From the NCBI GenBank assembly GCA_949361645.1, contig OX442423.1, positions 2,537,066 through 2,601,065 of the forward strand: a stretch of 64,000 nucleotides of DNA, read 5' to 3'. The DNA is from Spongilla lacustris. Taxonomy: Eukaryota; Porifera; Demospongiae; Spongillida; Spongillidae. Position 1 is the stretch's first letter. Each line of letters begins with the position of its first letter. The position numbers were made by a program, and so were the translations under genes. The notes beneath the pieces are model-generated. The model had not been told where the DNA came from. It made no database searches and was given only the letters and a program-made list of their open reading frames with translations. Positions 10,476-22,475 of this stretch are shown here, one piece after another.

Positions 10476-12429
10476 CATACTGATAGACACAGGTTCATAA
10501 GTTGCAGGGCAAAAGCTAATTCATCATGGTGATAGGTTGATTGTGTCTTGGTTGACGGTGGGTAGTACATCACCTTGGGTTCTTCTGTCATCTGCCTCTT
10601 GTCTGATGTGATTTGCATGCTGTTTTCACACATCGTCATTTCCCAAATCCACCTTGTAGGACTTTACACCACCAGATCTATCATTTTGGCTATGGTAGCC
10701 AGTTGTTGGTAGTGACTACCCATCACACTCTCTCCCGTGGACTCTAATATTTTGCTCGACAGCTGCAGCATTTTCAAATTGGCACAGTACATGTAGGTCA
10801 CATATATGATATTTCACACTCCAGCCACTCCAGTTCAATGGTACCTTTAATCATAGGCTGAGAGTACTGGACTAACTATCGTGAAGACAGGGACCATGCC
10901 ATCCTTGTTGTGAGTTGGGCCATTCTCTCATCGTGCCAATTATATCCCTTCTAATGTCAGGTGTCAGGCCATTAATGTAGGTATTCCTGGCCATGAATGC
11001 CCCCAAGCTGTTGCATGTCATCAATTTGATGGAGCTCCCTGAGAATCAATTCTGTTCTAACAGTTGTGGTGGATATCAATGTATCTTTTTAAGCCATAGT
11101 AGCATTTCTTATGTTACTTTCATGCACCTTTGTACTATCATTTCAATCTTGAGAGATAGCACTGTGCTGTATGTAATTGAATGATAATAATTTGAATTTT
11201 CTGTAGCGTAATTACTTATTTTTAAAAACGGCGTTTCCTACTTTATTTAATAATGGAATAATTAGCTATACTAGTTATGAAACAACAGCTTCAACCCTAA
11301 TAACTTTTTTAAAAGCAAATCTGAATGTCCTTAAATTTAAATATCTCACTATTGTACTTAGTAACTTCAAATCAATGTTGCTCCATTTATAATAATTTGG
11401 TAATGTCAATTATCTCTAACCTTCATCTTGAATAATATTGATCATAGAAGGCTTTGAATATTTTGATGTATAAGGTTTTGATACAACTTTTAATCTAATT
11501 GGATTGTGAGTATTTGCCGAACAGGGTATAGTAGATTAAAGAAATCAGGTGGTTATTTAATTTCAATCATGAGTTATACTGATTTAGTAGCATTTGTAGA
11601 CAACTAGTATAATGACATATATTTAGCATGCTGTGGAAGAGCAGTAAAAGACAAAGCATTCACTGACCAGCATCAATTTCCATTTCGTCAGAAGATGACT
11701 TAAAATCATAGCCTTGATACAGTTATCATCATTATCCTGAGCTGAGAGTGTTCATCCCAGTTTAAACACCCATATCATCGCCATCCTTTGAAGCCAAAAC
11801 AAAATACCAAAGTAAATAAAACTGTAGTGATACATACCCTAGGTGCATGGGACTCAACAACTGAAAAGGATTCCACGCTGCATCGATCCTTATTATTAAT
11901 AGTGTTCTCATGAAACTTAAGCCTCCAGCAGGATGGAAAGGTAACCTTGCACACATAGGACTAGGAATAAAATTAATATTATATAGGCCTACTCCAATAC
12001 ATGTCACACATACATGTAGGTAAACCACTCAACCCACACAGCAACCACTGATTTGAATTTGTGGTAAAGAAATAGTTGAACAACTGTGATTTCTGTCACG
12101 AAATTTTTGGCCTGGTGGTAAAGTTGGTCCCAGACAGGTCTGCCCGGGTTAAGTAAATATCGCATCTTGTTGTACATGCATCTCATGTGATGGTTACTCA
12201 GTATATGTACATTTACCATGTAAACATCTTATATTTGCCCATGCAATATTAGCACTCAGTCATATTTTCTTACCAGTTTGTTCATACTTCACCATTCTGT
12301 GCCACATAAAAGCCTGCATAAAGTCCTCGTCATATGACCTGAAGTAGGATCATGCGATGTATCACAAAAGTGCTGCTCTATTCACAAAGAACTGTCCATC
12401 ACCCTAAGCAATTGATTTGTTGATATGAA
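10476..12429. other. intergenic DNA, no gene recognised
   Basis: Short minus-strand frames near 11762-12219 have possible splice sites and may be exons of something, but no domain was recognised. The rest is AT-rich and featureless. Confidence 0.35.
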
Positions 12430-12990
12430 AAGTCCATACATTGGTGCTTCACCTGATGCCATTATTAAAGCTGTGGAATGGGTGTTTTGGAAGTTAATTG
12501 CCCTTATACTTTTAAAAGTGGTATTCCAGAATTATTACCCCCTGATTGTTTCCTAAAGAGGTGTGGTGATAATAATAACATGTCCTTGCAGTCCAACCAT
12601 GACTACTATTGTCAAGTCCAAATGCAATTCTCCATCAGCCATGCATCTTATTATGGCTTTGTAACACAGACACCCAATTCACTATATGTGGAAAGAATAA
12701 AAGAAGACAGAGCCCTGATTGTGGACATCATGGAGCCTATGAAGCACTTCTTTATTTATAGCTTGCTACCAGGAGATAATTGGGAAATGGTATACAAGAA
12801 AGCCAAATGGGATTGTACAAGAAGGCCTTTTAGATGGAAATGAAGTTGAAGACTATACAAAGGTCTGGTGTTACTGCAATGAGAAATGACAAAGTGTGAT
12901 GAGAAATTACAAAGTGTGATGATAAAGAATGCAGCATTAACGATTTCACATATAGGTTGTTATGAATTACAGGACTTGTCATCGAAAGAA
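12430..12990 (+). pseudogene. YqaJ-like exonuclease with a decayed PHD finger
   Basis: The frame at 12478-12843 carries the core of the YqaJ/lambda-exonuclease fold: GVLEVNCPYTF (family pattern G-x-LE-x-K-CP), NHDYYCQVQMQFSISHASYY with the catalytic Q-x-Q area, TPNSLYVERI and FFIYSLLPGDNW. Just upstream, SPYIGASPDAIIK, the preceding family block with its catalytic Asp, sits in another frame, so a frameshift separates them. The usual Lys in E-x-K is Asn here. After the stop at 12841, a PHD-like series CYCNEK, then IKCDDKECSI and DFTYRLL, follows in broken frames. Transposon-borne YqaJ plus PHD proteins of this type occur in invertebrate genomes. This copy is dead. Confidence 0.75.
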
Positions 12991-13149
12991 TATGGTTTAA
13001 TCATGAAAAAAGCAAAACAAAATATCTTAGAAGTTCAACTGAAACAAAAATAAATATTATGATTAAAAAAACACTCCAGCAAAACCTTAGAGTCAATGCA
13101 TTTATAACTGGGAATGTCTGCTGATGATCGTCCTTCTGAAGAAGTCAGT

Positions 13150-13410
13150 CTATATTAAGTGATCAATCTGTTCATGATTAAACAATGAGGTCTCCTCTGA
13201 AATCTACATGTAGCACCTTTGTTGATGACCTACCCACCATCAGAAGAAGATGAATCAAATCAGTTAGTTTATGAGGATTCAAAGGGGTTTCCTCTGAAAT
13301 CTGGCATCTTTGTTGATGACCCATAATCTGGATAAGTTGGTGAATCGAGTCACTCTGTTCATGAGGATTCAAAGGGATCTGTCTCCTCCAAAATCTTGCA
13401 CCTCTACATG
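13150..13410. repeat. tandem repeat, about 93-bp unit, three copies
   Basis: Starts near 13168, 13262 and 13354 share GTTCATGAGGATTCAAAGGG, CCTCTGAAATCT and TTTGTTGATGACC. The copies differ by indels, so no frame stays open across all three. Confidence 0.75.
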
Positions 13411-13418
13411 GTGTTCAT

Positions 13419-13703
13419 ATGTCCGATGAAGACAGCACCAGTGCCTCAATTTGTGGGTGCAAGGCCACGTGTGTGACAAGACTGTATGGACCCATGTATG
13501 CAGATTGGTTCAGTTTATATTACTGGCAGTACTGTCACCACAACAGAACATGTGTGAACAGAAAGCTTCTGAAGCCGAATTCAATTGCCTCAGTACAGAA
13601 TAGAAACAGCTATAATTGCATTGATGGAAAGGTGTGGACTACTACGCCCATATTTGCAGGAAACTGTACCTGCTTTTTAATGTATGAAATGCTTTCATTT
13701 TAA
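13419..13703 (+). pseudogene. cysteine-rich fragment, possibly CXC-like
   Basis: The 94-codon frame has CGCKATCVTR near its start and YCHHNRTCVNRKLLK about 20 residues later. This spacing resembles half of a cysteine-rich CXC (tesmin/TSO1-like) or related zinc module whose middle cysteines were lost. It lies 430 bp after the YqaJ/PHD remnant on the same strand, so both may come from one decayed element (inference). No start, promoter or splice context supports an active gene. Confidence 0.35.
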
Positions 13704-14079
13704 AGTACCTCATGTCTTATTGGTGTACATGTATTTGTAAATAGATGGGTGCTTATTATCAAAACAAAGTTCACAAGCATTGGCAATGGCAAATAGTCCA
13801 CAGCCATCTGAGCCCAGCTGACTACCATCATCAACAAGAGACTAGCCTGACTTCTAGTCGAAAGAACAATTGTTAGACGGTGCTACATGCACCTGTATCG
13901 GAATCTTTTCCTACTTCGCTCGGAGCTCTATGCGTACTTGGGGAGCAGACCTACATGTACATGTACGACATTTTTCTTTGTGGAATACAATCGCACTAGG
14001 ACAAAAGGACATTGAATGTGTCTAGATCTATTACTTGTTTTGCATTGTTACTTATAGCTAGTACATGTGTTGATAATAA
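13704..14079. other. spacer, nothing recognised
   Basis: No gene or repeat recognised. Confidence 0.35.
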
Positions 14080-14858
14080 ATCGGGCTTGTGAGATTATAA
14101 TTTTATCACTATAAAAAATTGCATGTTACACTAAACAACACATTTGCAACAGTACAACCTTTTCCTTTAAAAATTCATACCCTTGTTCTCACATAATCTC
14201 TCTATGTGGACCGGAAATCAATTTTGGTGCTCTAATTGTTTTCCATGCCGCGAGTACAAAGATCGCTAACCCAACGGGTTAGAATTCAACATTTCTCCAT
14301 GTACGAGTGTGGAAAACGCTTGGGGTGTACATATAGGAGTTCTGTAGCTATTGATTTGTTCTGTTCGTTAATTTCTGTATCATCCGTTACGGAGATGCAG
14401 TTGAACAAACTACGTGCACGTTTCCCCGCTTGATTCGCGCCAATGATTTTGGCAAATCGCGCGTCCCGCTCAATGGATAAGAAGGCGATGATTATATCTT
14501 TGGCGCGAATCAAGCGGGAAAACATGCACGTAGTTTGCTCAACTGTATCTCTGTAACGGACGATCGCAATACAGGAATTAACGAACAGGGCAAATCAATA
14601 GCTACAGGACTCCTCTATGCACACTCCGAATTTGACGCGTTTTCAAAATTCGTACATGGCGAGATGTGAAATTCTAACCTGTTGGATTAGCGATCTTTGC
14701 ACTGACTTCATAGAAAATAATTAGAGCTCCAACATAGAGAAATGATGTGGAAACATGTGTACGAAATATGAAAGGAAAAGGTTGTACCATTGCGAAGATT
14801 AGTGTAACGTGCAATTTTTATAGTGATAAACTGAATTATAATCCCGCAAGCCCGATAT
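14080..14858. repeat. foldback element, copy 2
   Basis: The left end ATCGGGCTTGTGAGATTATA faces its inverted partner at 14858 across about 350-bp arms. The core repeats the copy-1 design: GTTACGGAGATGCAGTTGAA, then GATTCGCGCCAATGAT, then a loop with CCCGCTCAATGGATAAGAAG, then TTGGCGCGAATCAAGCGGG. The outer arms are unlike copy 1, so only the core is shared. Confidence 0.85.
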
Positions 14859-15102
14859 TGCTGGACACTGTCCCAAATATTTATACAATTATGATCTAAT
14901 ATTAGATGATTCAGATTAGTGAGTTACCGGTATTTAAATTCAAATTTCATTAAAATTGCAGTGATCTAATAACGTTTTCAAGTACGATTTGGTATTTTGA
15001 ATATTAAAGCCTATAGAATTTCATAACTTTTCAACCTTCTGTTTCTGTTACTCTACTTATATAAATTTCACAATTAATTTTTCAATGCCTTACATTACTA
15101 TT

Positions 15103-15531
15103 TCAAATAAATAGGAAAGTATTATAATTATACGTACATGTATAATATAAATAATAATAACAACAGTAAAAGAGGAAACATAAACAGCAAAACGACAGAA
15201 CAAAAGAATGAAATAAAAGTTTTAATCCAATTTTGGCAATTCTGTCGGTAGCCCTGCAACCATCATCCATTCCAACACCACTTCTCCACTTGGTGCGAGA
15301 ACCACGCAAGCAGAGATTTGTTGCTCGAAGTATTGCAAAACTCAACTTTGCACGCAGCCATCCTGTAGTTTGCTCCAGTGGTTTCTCCCATTTAATGCTA
15401 ATGCTTTGGGCTAACCTTTTTAGTAAGAAATTCGCCTCTCTACCCAGCATTCCATCAGTAGATACAACAAAAGGGTTAAAAGATGCTCGACGTGCTTCAG
15501 CTGCTCTGTTATATCTTCTAATTAATTTCAA
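15103..15531 (-). pseudogene. second retroelement C-terminal fragment
   Basis: This minus-strand frame reads AAEARRASFNPFVVSTDGML, GREANFLLKRLAQSISIKW and WLRAKLSFAILRATNLCLRG followed by SRTKW. Blocks of the form SFTPLVFTTTGGMGRE, W-L-R-x-K-LSF and LCLRGSR are characteristic of the extreme C-terminus of a class of LINE-like polyproteins abundant in marine invertebrates. It belongs to a different family from the zinc-knuckle tails elsewhere here. The reverse transcriptase is absent, and the last codons (after about 15230) run into AT-rich flanking DNA. Confidence 0.75.
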
Positions 15532-15539
15532 ATAAATAA

Positions 15540-16527
15540 ATTAGAAGATATTTGATTTATTAGAGGCAATTGAATTTTAATAACACAGCTTGTAGTTGCC
15601 TAACTTAGTCTTCGTATACTTTTAATAAATTCATTTGGTTGATAATTTTATTAAGGAATTATATCCTATTAAATGTGCTGTGTTCTTTTGTGGACACTCG
15701 GTATGTGTTGCATGTGCATATTTATTATATGTCTTGCAATATGTACATTATAGGTATTGTTCAATTGCTTATGGCTGGGAAAGAGAGCAGCCCTCTGCAA
15801 GTTTCAACCCATTTTCATCAAAGCTGTGCATTGCTGTATCTCGTTGTCCATAGTCCATGACCTACAGCATGTTACACTAATATGATGCACATTTTTGTAG
15901 AGTAGAATCTAATAGTTTTGTGTTGTTTGTTTTGAGAGAAGCTGGCTAAATTTAGTATGTAACAAGTGAAGAGTCAGTTTTAATTTGCCTGATTTATTAA
16001 CCTCAGCTGGTAGAGGATCTCAATGTCAATACTCAGTTCTGTCTCATACAACATACAGGTAAGGGTACTAATTTTATTTTCTAAACACTATCTAACTAGT
16101 GTTCTAGTGTTAGTGAGTGTTCTGTATTGAGCCAGATGAGATTGAGATGAATCATTATATGTCGTCTATTGGCGGATACTGCATGGAGAACTTTTTCCAG
16201 CTCACCTTGCTGAGTTCAAAACCACCTTAACATTCAAGGAAGTATCTGGGATATCAACAGTGGCTGATCTGGTGACTCTTATGTTAAGTAACGTGTGATT
16301 AATAGCTGCGAAGCCATTAACGTGTCTCTTTTTACAGCAGCTGATATTTCCATTCTTTATTATTATTATTATTTAACTTCAATAGTTGTAAGTGTGATTT
16401 TTCCCCCCGTGTAATTATTTCTATTTTGTACTTAAGAATGTTCGTGGGACAGAAATTTGTACAGGACTTCACCAGACTGCATATTGCGAATGCATATCAG
16501 GCTGGGGACGAGACTAGATAGATACAA
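15540..16527. other. intergenic DNA, no gene recognised
   Basis: AT-rich, with a short TTATTATTATT run near 16360. No gene recognised. Confidence 0.35.
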
Positions 16528-17006
16528 TGTCCCCCTGGAAAACGTTTCTCCCCGGACGATATACCCTATGATATATTGCCCCCCTGGATACACTGTCCCC
16601 CTCCCCGGAAACTATAACCTAGAGTATAGTAGCCCAACAAATTAAAGGGGGTGGGGTACCGGTGCCAAAATGGGAGAAGGGTGGGAGGTCGTTAAAATAG
16701 TCTAGCTGGTTGTACTCTTGCATGGTAGTTATCCAAATACCAATAGCGATCTAATTTTGAGGTTTATGCGTGTTCAAAGGCAAAAAGGTTCTATACTTCT
16801 AATGACTGTTGTGCGTGTACTTGTACTGTGTTTGCATTGGCGTTTGCCACTACATTATTAGTGTCCGGATGGGTTCCCCAGGGGGGCGGGGGACATTATA
16901 TGCTAGACTATATTGTCCGTGTGGGACAATATAGCCTAGGCTATATTGTCCTGGGGACATTATACCCAAGGCTATATTGTCCGGGGGGACAATATAAGGG
17001 GGGACA
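16528..17006. mobile_element. bow-tie element with TGTCCCCC ends
   Basis: The left end begins TGTCCCCCTGG and the right end, reversed, TGTCCCCCCTTATATTGTCC. Both arms are built of small palindromes such as GGACAATATAGCCTAGGC and variants of CCCCGGAC. The pattern matches the other bow-tie elements (26.2, 29.4, 34.3 kb) in style. The flanking 4-bp sequences do not match. Confidence 0.6.
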
Positions 17007-17489
17007 GTATACATGTATACTACGACACCGTTCTATAACTTATTACTAAGTGCTAAATATAAGAACATTTATTGTATCTCCGGCCGCGAATCCCTTGTTC
17101 ATTTCCTTTTTACCCTACCATTGCCTTCAAATCCTATATGCCAAAGGCACTAACTTTCTCAGAGAGAATGACTCAATTTTTTTAAAAATATTTTGTCTAA
17201 CTATTAATTTTGCCGTTACGTTATTAAATAAACTCGTCTGGAATGTCTATCTTAAAATACATCCGTCCAATGAAGGTCTTAGTAGACCTGCATGATCCAC
17301 ATGGCTCTTTGAGTGCAGAAGTTCCCTCTGCCGCGATATAGCTTCAGCGAACGTGCTCCTCGTCCAGAAGTAAGATATTTTTGACCCTATACAAAAAGCT
17401 TGTAGCGACAGTAGCCGAAATGGCTTTAGAAAAGCGGACAGCTTCTTGGTAGCCATGCAGCCATTGTTTGGTAGGAGGATAGTACAGTA

Positions 17490-17818
17490 TGCATCATGAA
17501 TTTTATATCCGTATGCAGTACATGTATCCGAATTACTATACATGTATATATAGATATTGTGCCAAGTGGGCATGAATAAATAGTCTGCACGTAAAATGCG
17601 ATCGATGGGTCCCTTATAACTTATTCCCCAATAATCACAATGATATTATTATGTAGGTCTCGGATAATACGAATCCCTGCAGCGTTATACCGGTATGCTA
17701 TGTCTATGACAACAATGATGGCGCATGCATATATTATAATACTCTATTGTACCAATAGGACGAAGTTCATGCCCACTCGGCACAATAATTATTATAGTAA
17801 TTCGGATATACATGTATA
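17490..17818. repeat. inverted repeat upstream of the TLC gene
   Basis: ATCCGAATTACTAT with TGCCAAGTGGGCATGAA (about 17524-17575) is repeated in inverted form as TTCATGCCCACTCGGCA with ATAGTAATTCGGAT (17767-17808). The right arm lies immediately before the start of the TLC-domain gene. Confidence 0.7.
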
Positions 17819-18522
17819 CTGGGGATAGCAAGATGATGCGTCTCTATCCAGGGTTGTACTATTATGCTGGAATTGGAAGCTGTTTACTGTGGACGAACCT
17901 CTACCTATTCTTACGCGCTTTCAACGATCGGGTGTCACATGAATTCACCAACCGGCTTGTCACTGTTACTCACGCTTTGGTCGTCTCCTTAGCCAGCGTG
18001 ATTACAACAGTTACGGACAAGTTCTGCCTCGATCAGTTAGCCCAGCCCAGCTCAATAGTCCACAGCACCATCATCGTTGTCAGCCTAGGTTACTTCATAT
18101 TTGACATTATCTGGTGCCTGTACACCAAGTCTGGAGAAAGTATTCTCATGATGGCTCATCACGTGATATCCATTCTTGCATTTCTGTACGTCCTTCAACA
18201 AGGCAGGTATGGTTGCGAGACTGTGGCTGTGGTAGCCATTTCTGAACTTAGCAACCCTTTACTTCAGCTGAGATGGTTCATAAAGTACTTCGGGGTATAC
18301 GGAGGAAGTGTGGCGGTCCTTGTAAATTGTATGTTTGCACTGACATTCTGGTTTCTGAGGATGGTTTTGGGAACTATTTTGCTGATCTATTTTATGCAAA
18401 CCCCTCAAGCCGACCTGTTTGCCCAGTTATGTGGTGCCACGTTCTACGCTATTAGTGTGGTATTCAGCCTCCAGATTGCTCATTTCATCATCCAGCAGTG
18501 CAGTAAAATAAAACTCAGCTAA
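17812..18522 (+). CDS. TLC-domain multipass membrane protein, TLCD5/TMEM136-like
   Basis: A single-exon frame of 236 codons. Several hydrophobic helices are visible, roughly at residues 15-34, 50-68, 83-102, 117-132, 160-190 and 200-225. The TLC (TRAM-LAG1-CLN8) fold is indicated by THALVVSLASVITTVTD, SLGYFIFDIIWCLYTKSGES, MMAHHVISILAFLYVLQQGR with its paired histidines, and ISELSNPLLQLRWFIKYFG. Order and spacing match vertebrate TLCD5 (TMEM136) better than ceramide synthases, which are longer and carry a Lag motif. Members are thought to act in membrane lipid homeostasis; the reaction of this subfamily is not established. The first ATG is at 17812, but the pair at 17833/17836 (MMRLYPGLYYY) is equally likely as the start. 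A poly(A) signal lies about 275 nt after the stop. The frame is complete and shows no damage. Confidence 0.88.
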   Translation: MYTGDSKMMRLYPGLYYYAGIGSCLLWTNLYLFLRAFNDRVSHEFTNRLVTVTHALVVSLASVITTVTDKFCLDQLAQPSSIVHSTIIVVSLGYFIFDIIWCLYTKSGESILMMAHHVISILAFLYVLQQGRYGCETVAVVAISELSNPLLQLRWFIKYFGVYGGSVAVLVNCMFALTFWFLRMVLGTILLIYFMQTPQADLFAQLCGATFYAISVVFSLQIAHFIIQQCSKIKLS

Positions 18523-18795
18523 AGCCTAAACTGTGATCAGTGTGCATGTTTTTTTTAAACTTTACAAATTATTTTAATTCCCTGTGCACACTACTGAATT
18601 ATTTTCGGCTACACAGTACATGTACATTGCATGAGCATGCTAGAATGGGTAGTGTATATACTAATTGGACTATAACCATTACATGGCAGATATTCCAGCG
18701 CAGGGCGTTGCCTAGGTATTTTCAATTTTTAATTTTTTATTCTTTATTTTTACCGTTTCTACGCACGCACAAATACCTTTAGCATCAGACGAAAT

Positions 18796-18801
18796 AATAA
18801 A
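18796..18801 (+). terminator. candidate poly(A) signal for the TLC gene
   Basis: AATAAA, about 275 nt past the stop codon, is the first good match downstream. Confidence 0.4.
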
Positions 18802-19656
18802 AGATACTTAGTTACTAATCTAATACCATATTTGTGGTAGAACTACCAAAAGGACGAAGCGTAATTTTAAAATAATATTGAAACCGTACGCGCGAACCGC
18901 ACATGACACCTGCACATTTAGCTAGGATTGGTTGCCAAGTACGCGTTGCTATGTGTGGGCATGCAGGTGGTCATTTAACGATTTATTGCTAGGTACGCGT
19001 TGCTATGTATACATCAAACCCACAAGTGTAGGCACTAGGCTAACTGTACGTGAAATTGGGCCAATAGAATTCAGATCCTTTCCCACCTCCATTTGAAGAT
19101 TCGCTAAATTGACCTGTTTAACACATTAAAAAAAAATCACCAATAGAATTTCAGTACAGTGGACACCCCCATATTTAGGCTCTCCCAAGTAGTGCAAATT
19201 TTCTTTGGCCACAAAGTTACTGAGGTAAAAAAAATTCCTTGTTCTAATTCTTTGTTAGATGCTTGCCACTGTATTATTTGAAGTGGAGTGTAATGAAAAA
19301 GTGAATCCATCTAACTCCACTTGCATTTACGCCACTTTGGGTGTTGCCGGCCCACCAGAAGATCAGCACTTGCCACCTTTTTCAGTAGTGGTGATGGTAC
19401 CATGGCCAGAGACCAGAGAAGAGGCCAAGGAGGATTCACATTAATAATTGTTATAACTATCATTATTAAACTCGAGATATCAGAGATAATAATATTACTA
19501 TAATTGCAAATTCTTTTAAGTGCATACCCCACAAAACTATTTGTGGGGAAAACTTTCATGTACCATACAAAAATTTCGAGATTTCACACTCAAAAGTTCC
19601 TATGCTGCAACACACCCTCACCTCCAAATTTCTGTTCCGACATGGGTAAAAGCTCT
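18802..19656. other. intergenic DNA, no gene recognised
   Basis: TACGCGTTGCTATGT occurs twice (near 18940 and 18992) as a short direct repeat. No gene recognised. Confidence 0.4.
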
Positions 19657-19865
19657 AAGAGAAATTTGGTGGCATATAGGATTGAAAGACAAATGCTAAA
19701 AGCAAGGAAACAAGGTTTGACTGAAATGCGACTTGGGAAATGAAATAGGCCCATCTATTAATATAAAATTCTAAGGGATGTGCTAAAAATAGGCCTATTT
19801 CATTTTCTGAGTAACATTTCAGTCAAACATGGATTATCCTATATGCCACTGACCAACTTTCTCTT
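19657..19865. repeat. imperfect hairpin
   Basis: AAGAGAAATTTGGTGGCATA and the blocks TTTGACTGAAATG and GAAATAGGCC recur in inverted order in the right half (GGCCTATTTCATTTT, CATTTCAGTCAAACAT, TATATGCCACT). The arms are about 75-90 bp with one side carrying an extra 25 bp or so. It could be a MITE or an expressed hairpin. Confidence 0.65.
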
Positions 19866-20094
19866 AATTAGAGAATGTTTTTATTTACTTGGTACAAATA
19901 ATATTTGGCACAAAATACTATACTGCCTTATGTAAATCATTTACATGTACATACATTCTGCATGATCTCCACCCATGCACCAATCAAATCCATATATGTG
20001 TTGGGGACTTGAATCATCATTACCCATAGTATGACAGTGATATTGTGACTTAAAATTCACAAAAAAGAAACAGCAGTGAAATGGTGAGTGGGAG
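19866..20094. other. spacer, nothing recognised
   Basis: No feature recognised. Confidence 0.35.
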
Positions 20095-20700
20095 TCAATC
20101 CCTCATTGAGTTTGGATGGAAATCCAATGGTTTGTCCTCTATGTCCCAACAGTGCACTTGACCCTCTGGGTTACCACTGTGTCACGTGCAAAAGAGGAGG
20201 TGATGTAGTAACAACCAGGCACAACACTATTCGAAACATGATCTACAGCACCTTTCAGTGAGCTGGTTTATCTGCACACCTTGAGGTTGGCTGTGGATAG
20301 AGACATGATAATTCCAGAACATGGCCTGCAGACATCCTAGTTACCAATTGGGATTGCGGCACCTCAGCTGCCTTTGACAATACCGTTGCATCCCCGCCTA
20401 ATTCACACACTATGTAGGAAGCGGGCATGTACCAGGGTGTTTCAGCAAAGGCAGCTGAGCACAAAAAGCATAAGAAAATGATCCCAAGTGTTCTGAATTG
20501 GGCTGGCGATGTGTACCATTGGCAGTGGAGAATTATGGGGCCTGGGGACCAGAAGCATTAAAGGCCTTCTCGCAGTGGCTTCACGGTTAGCTATTCGTGT
20601 TAATACCCCCAAGTCTAAGGTGGTATAGCTACATGGCCGTCTCAGCCTATTATTGATTAGAGCTAATGCTCGATCCATCTTGGTCCGCTCCTACGCCCAA
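20095..20700 (+). pseudogene. retroelement tail, heavily decayed copy
   Basis: The zinc-knuckle region is readable (CPLCPNSALDPLGYHCVTCK, then RGGDVVTTRHNTIR), followed by LEVGCG, WPADILVTNWDCG, AAFDNTVASPPN and EAGMYQGVSAKAAEHKKHKK. Stops and frameshifts break it into pieces. The final MGPGDQKH block and the last GRLSLLLIRANARS-like part are in other frames. It follows the same C-to-tail order as the open copies. Confidence 0.8.
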
Positions 20701-21039
20701 TCAACCCAACAGGACAGTTATCTGCGCATGTAGTTGTTTGTGTATGTTTTGTGTGTTATTATAATTATTATGTGCATGTATGTAATATAACAATTCTAGC
20801 TTGATGGTCTTTCAAAACTTAGTTACATTTCATGTGGCTGAATATGTACACTGATAGGATGGCTAAAACAACAGGAATGTCCCCTTCATCACTACATGTT
20901 ATGTATGGGCAAAGCATTGAATGATCCACTAGGTCCGTGTATAAAACCGCCAACCAACTTTTCGATAAATATGACATTTTGACGTACCTGTTGGGGTCGA
21001 TTTCCATGCATTTCACTAAGACAATATTGAATTGATTTT
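20701..21039. other. spacer, nothing recognised
   Basis: AT-rich. No feature recognised. Confidence 0.35.
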
Positions 21040-21750
21040 TATGTGGCATTTTCAATTTTTTAATTTCAAATTAAAATCAATCGTCCGTGTATATTTCCGC
21101 CATTCGTGAATTTCCAACTTTATAATTTTTTCATACATTGAAAAATTGATTTTCCCTTCAATTTTTCGTTGTATCGTCATATTCAATTCAGGGATTTACT
21201 CGATTTTGACTGCGTTTCTCAAGTAACATCTCAATTCTTGAATCAATGCAAATGTATATTTGCGCCATATTAATATTTCATTGTTTCAATTTTTTGAAAC
21301 CTTGAAAAGCTGCTTGGTCCGTGTATATTTCCGCCATTCGAGAATTTCCAACGTTATAATTTTTTCATACATTGAAAAATTGCTTTTCCCTTCAATTTTT
21401 CATTGTTTCATCAGATTCAATTCAGGGATTTACTCGATTTTGACTGCGTTTCTCCAGTAACAACTCAATTTTTGAATCAATGCAAACGTATAATTCCGCC
21501 ATATTAATATTTCAATGTTTCAATTTTTTGAAACCTTGAAAAATTGCTTTTCTCTCCAAAGTTTCATTGTTTCATTAGCTTCAATTCACGGACTTACTCG
21601 ATTTCGACTGCATTTTTCTAGTAATATCTCAATTTTTGAATCAATGCAAATGTACATTTCCGCCATATTAAATTTTTTGAATAAATGCAAATGTACATTT
21701 CCGCCATATTACAATTTCATTGTTTCAATTTTTTCAAACCTTGAAAAATT
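21040..21750. repeat. AT-rich minisatellite, unit about 235 bp, partly degenerate
   Basis: The landmarks TATATTTCCGCCATTCG (21097, 21332), CGCCATATTAATATTTCA (21262, 21496), GGGATTTACTCGATTTTGAC and TCAATTTTTTGAAACCTTGA recur with a spacing close to 235 bp, with shorter partial units at the right. All open frames here are repeat-encoded. The array also forms one arm of a larger inverted repeat. Confidence 0.75.
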
Positions 21751-22475
21751 ACCAAAGTTTCATTGTTTCATTAGCCTCAATTCACGGACTTAATCAGATA
21801 AACCTACGTTGTTCTCGCAAGATACTATTAATAATTGCATGCCCTTGTGAGTTCCTTGTGCTTGAATCACAGAGTGCCACACTTTTCTCCTCTTGGCCAT
21901 GGGGATGTGGAGTCCATTTCTTCGTCCATCCATGGCAAGACTGCCCTCTTTCAGGTCATGGGGGATAGGATGAAACACCTTTGCACTAGCTCATGAAAGC
22001 CTCTTATATACTGCTCCGCAATGCATTTGTGCTATACGGATATCATGCACCTTTGTCACCAAGTCTCCAACTTTATGACAATGAACCTTCTTCATGACTG
22101 TGCTGGTCCTCCTCCTTTTGGCCCTATGTCACATCGACAGAAATCATGCATGCATGGGATCTACCAAAGCCAAAGGTTTCTCAATTCCGTTGTAGCTGAA
22201 CTCTTAGCCACTGCCTCTGATCCTGTGTCCGAGGCGAAGCTCCTATTTTATGCCTCAGCTGATCTATATAGAAAGCTTTACTGCATGCATGGTTACATCC
22301 CTGGGTCTTCGCATGGATGATTACACTAGTATTCGCATGCATACCCATTGGACTTTGTCAGGTTGCCACACTTTGCATCCCTCACCTCTGCCATCACCGT
22401 GGATCAATTAAATGTGCAGACATAGACACGTTCGCGGCACGCACGGGCTCAAATCAGTTGTCGTTTTAGTGCCGG
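21318..22475 (+). repeat. composite repeat, copy 1
   Basis: Minisatellite DNA is followed by unique-looking landmarks: TTAATAATTGCATGCCCTTG, AGAGTGCCACACTTTTCTCC, TTCGTCCATCCATGGCAAGA, TGAAACACCTTTGCACT, ACATCGACAGAAATCATGCA and CAGTTGTCGTTTTAGTGCCGG. The same order is found at 25497-26222 (direct) and, partly, inverted at 24425-25496 and 46118-46725. No coding function is apparent. Confidence 0.8.
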
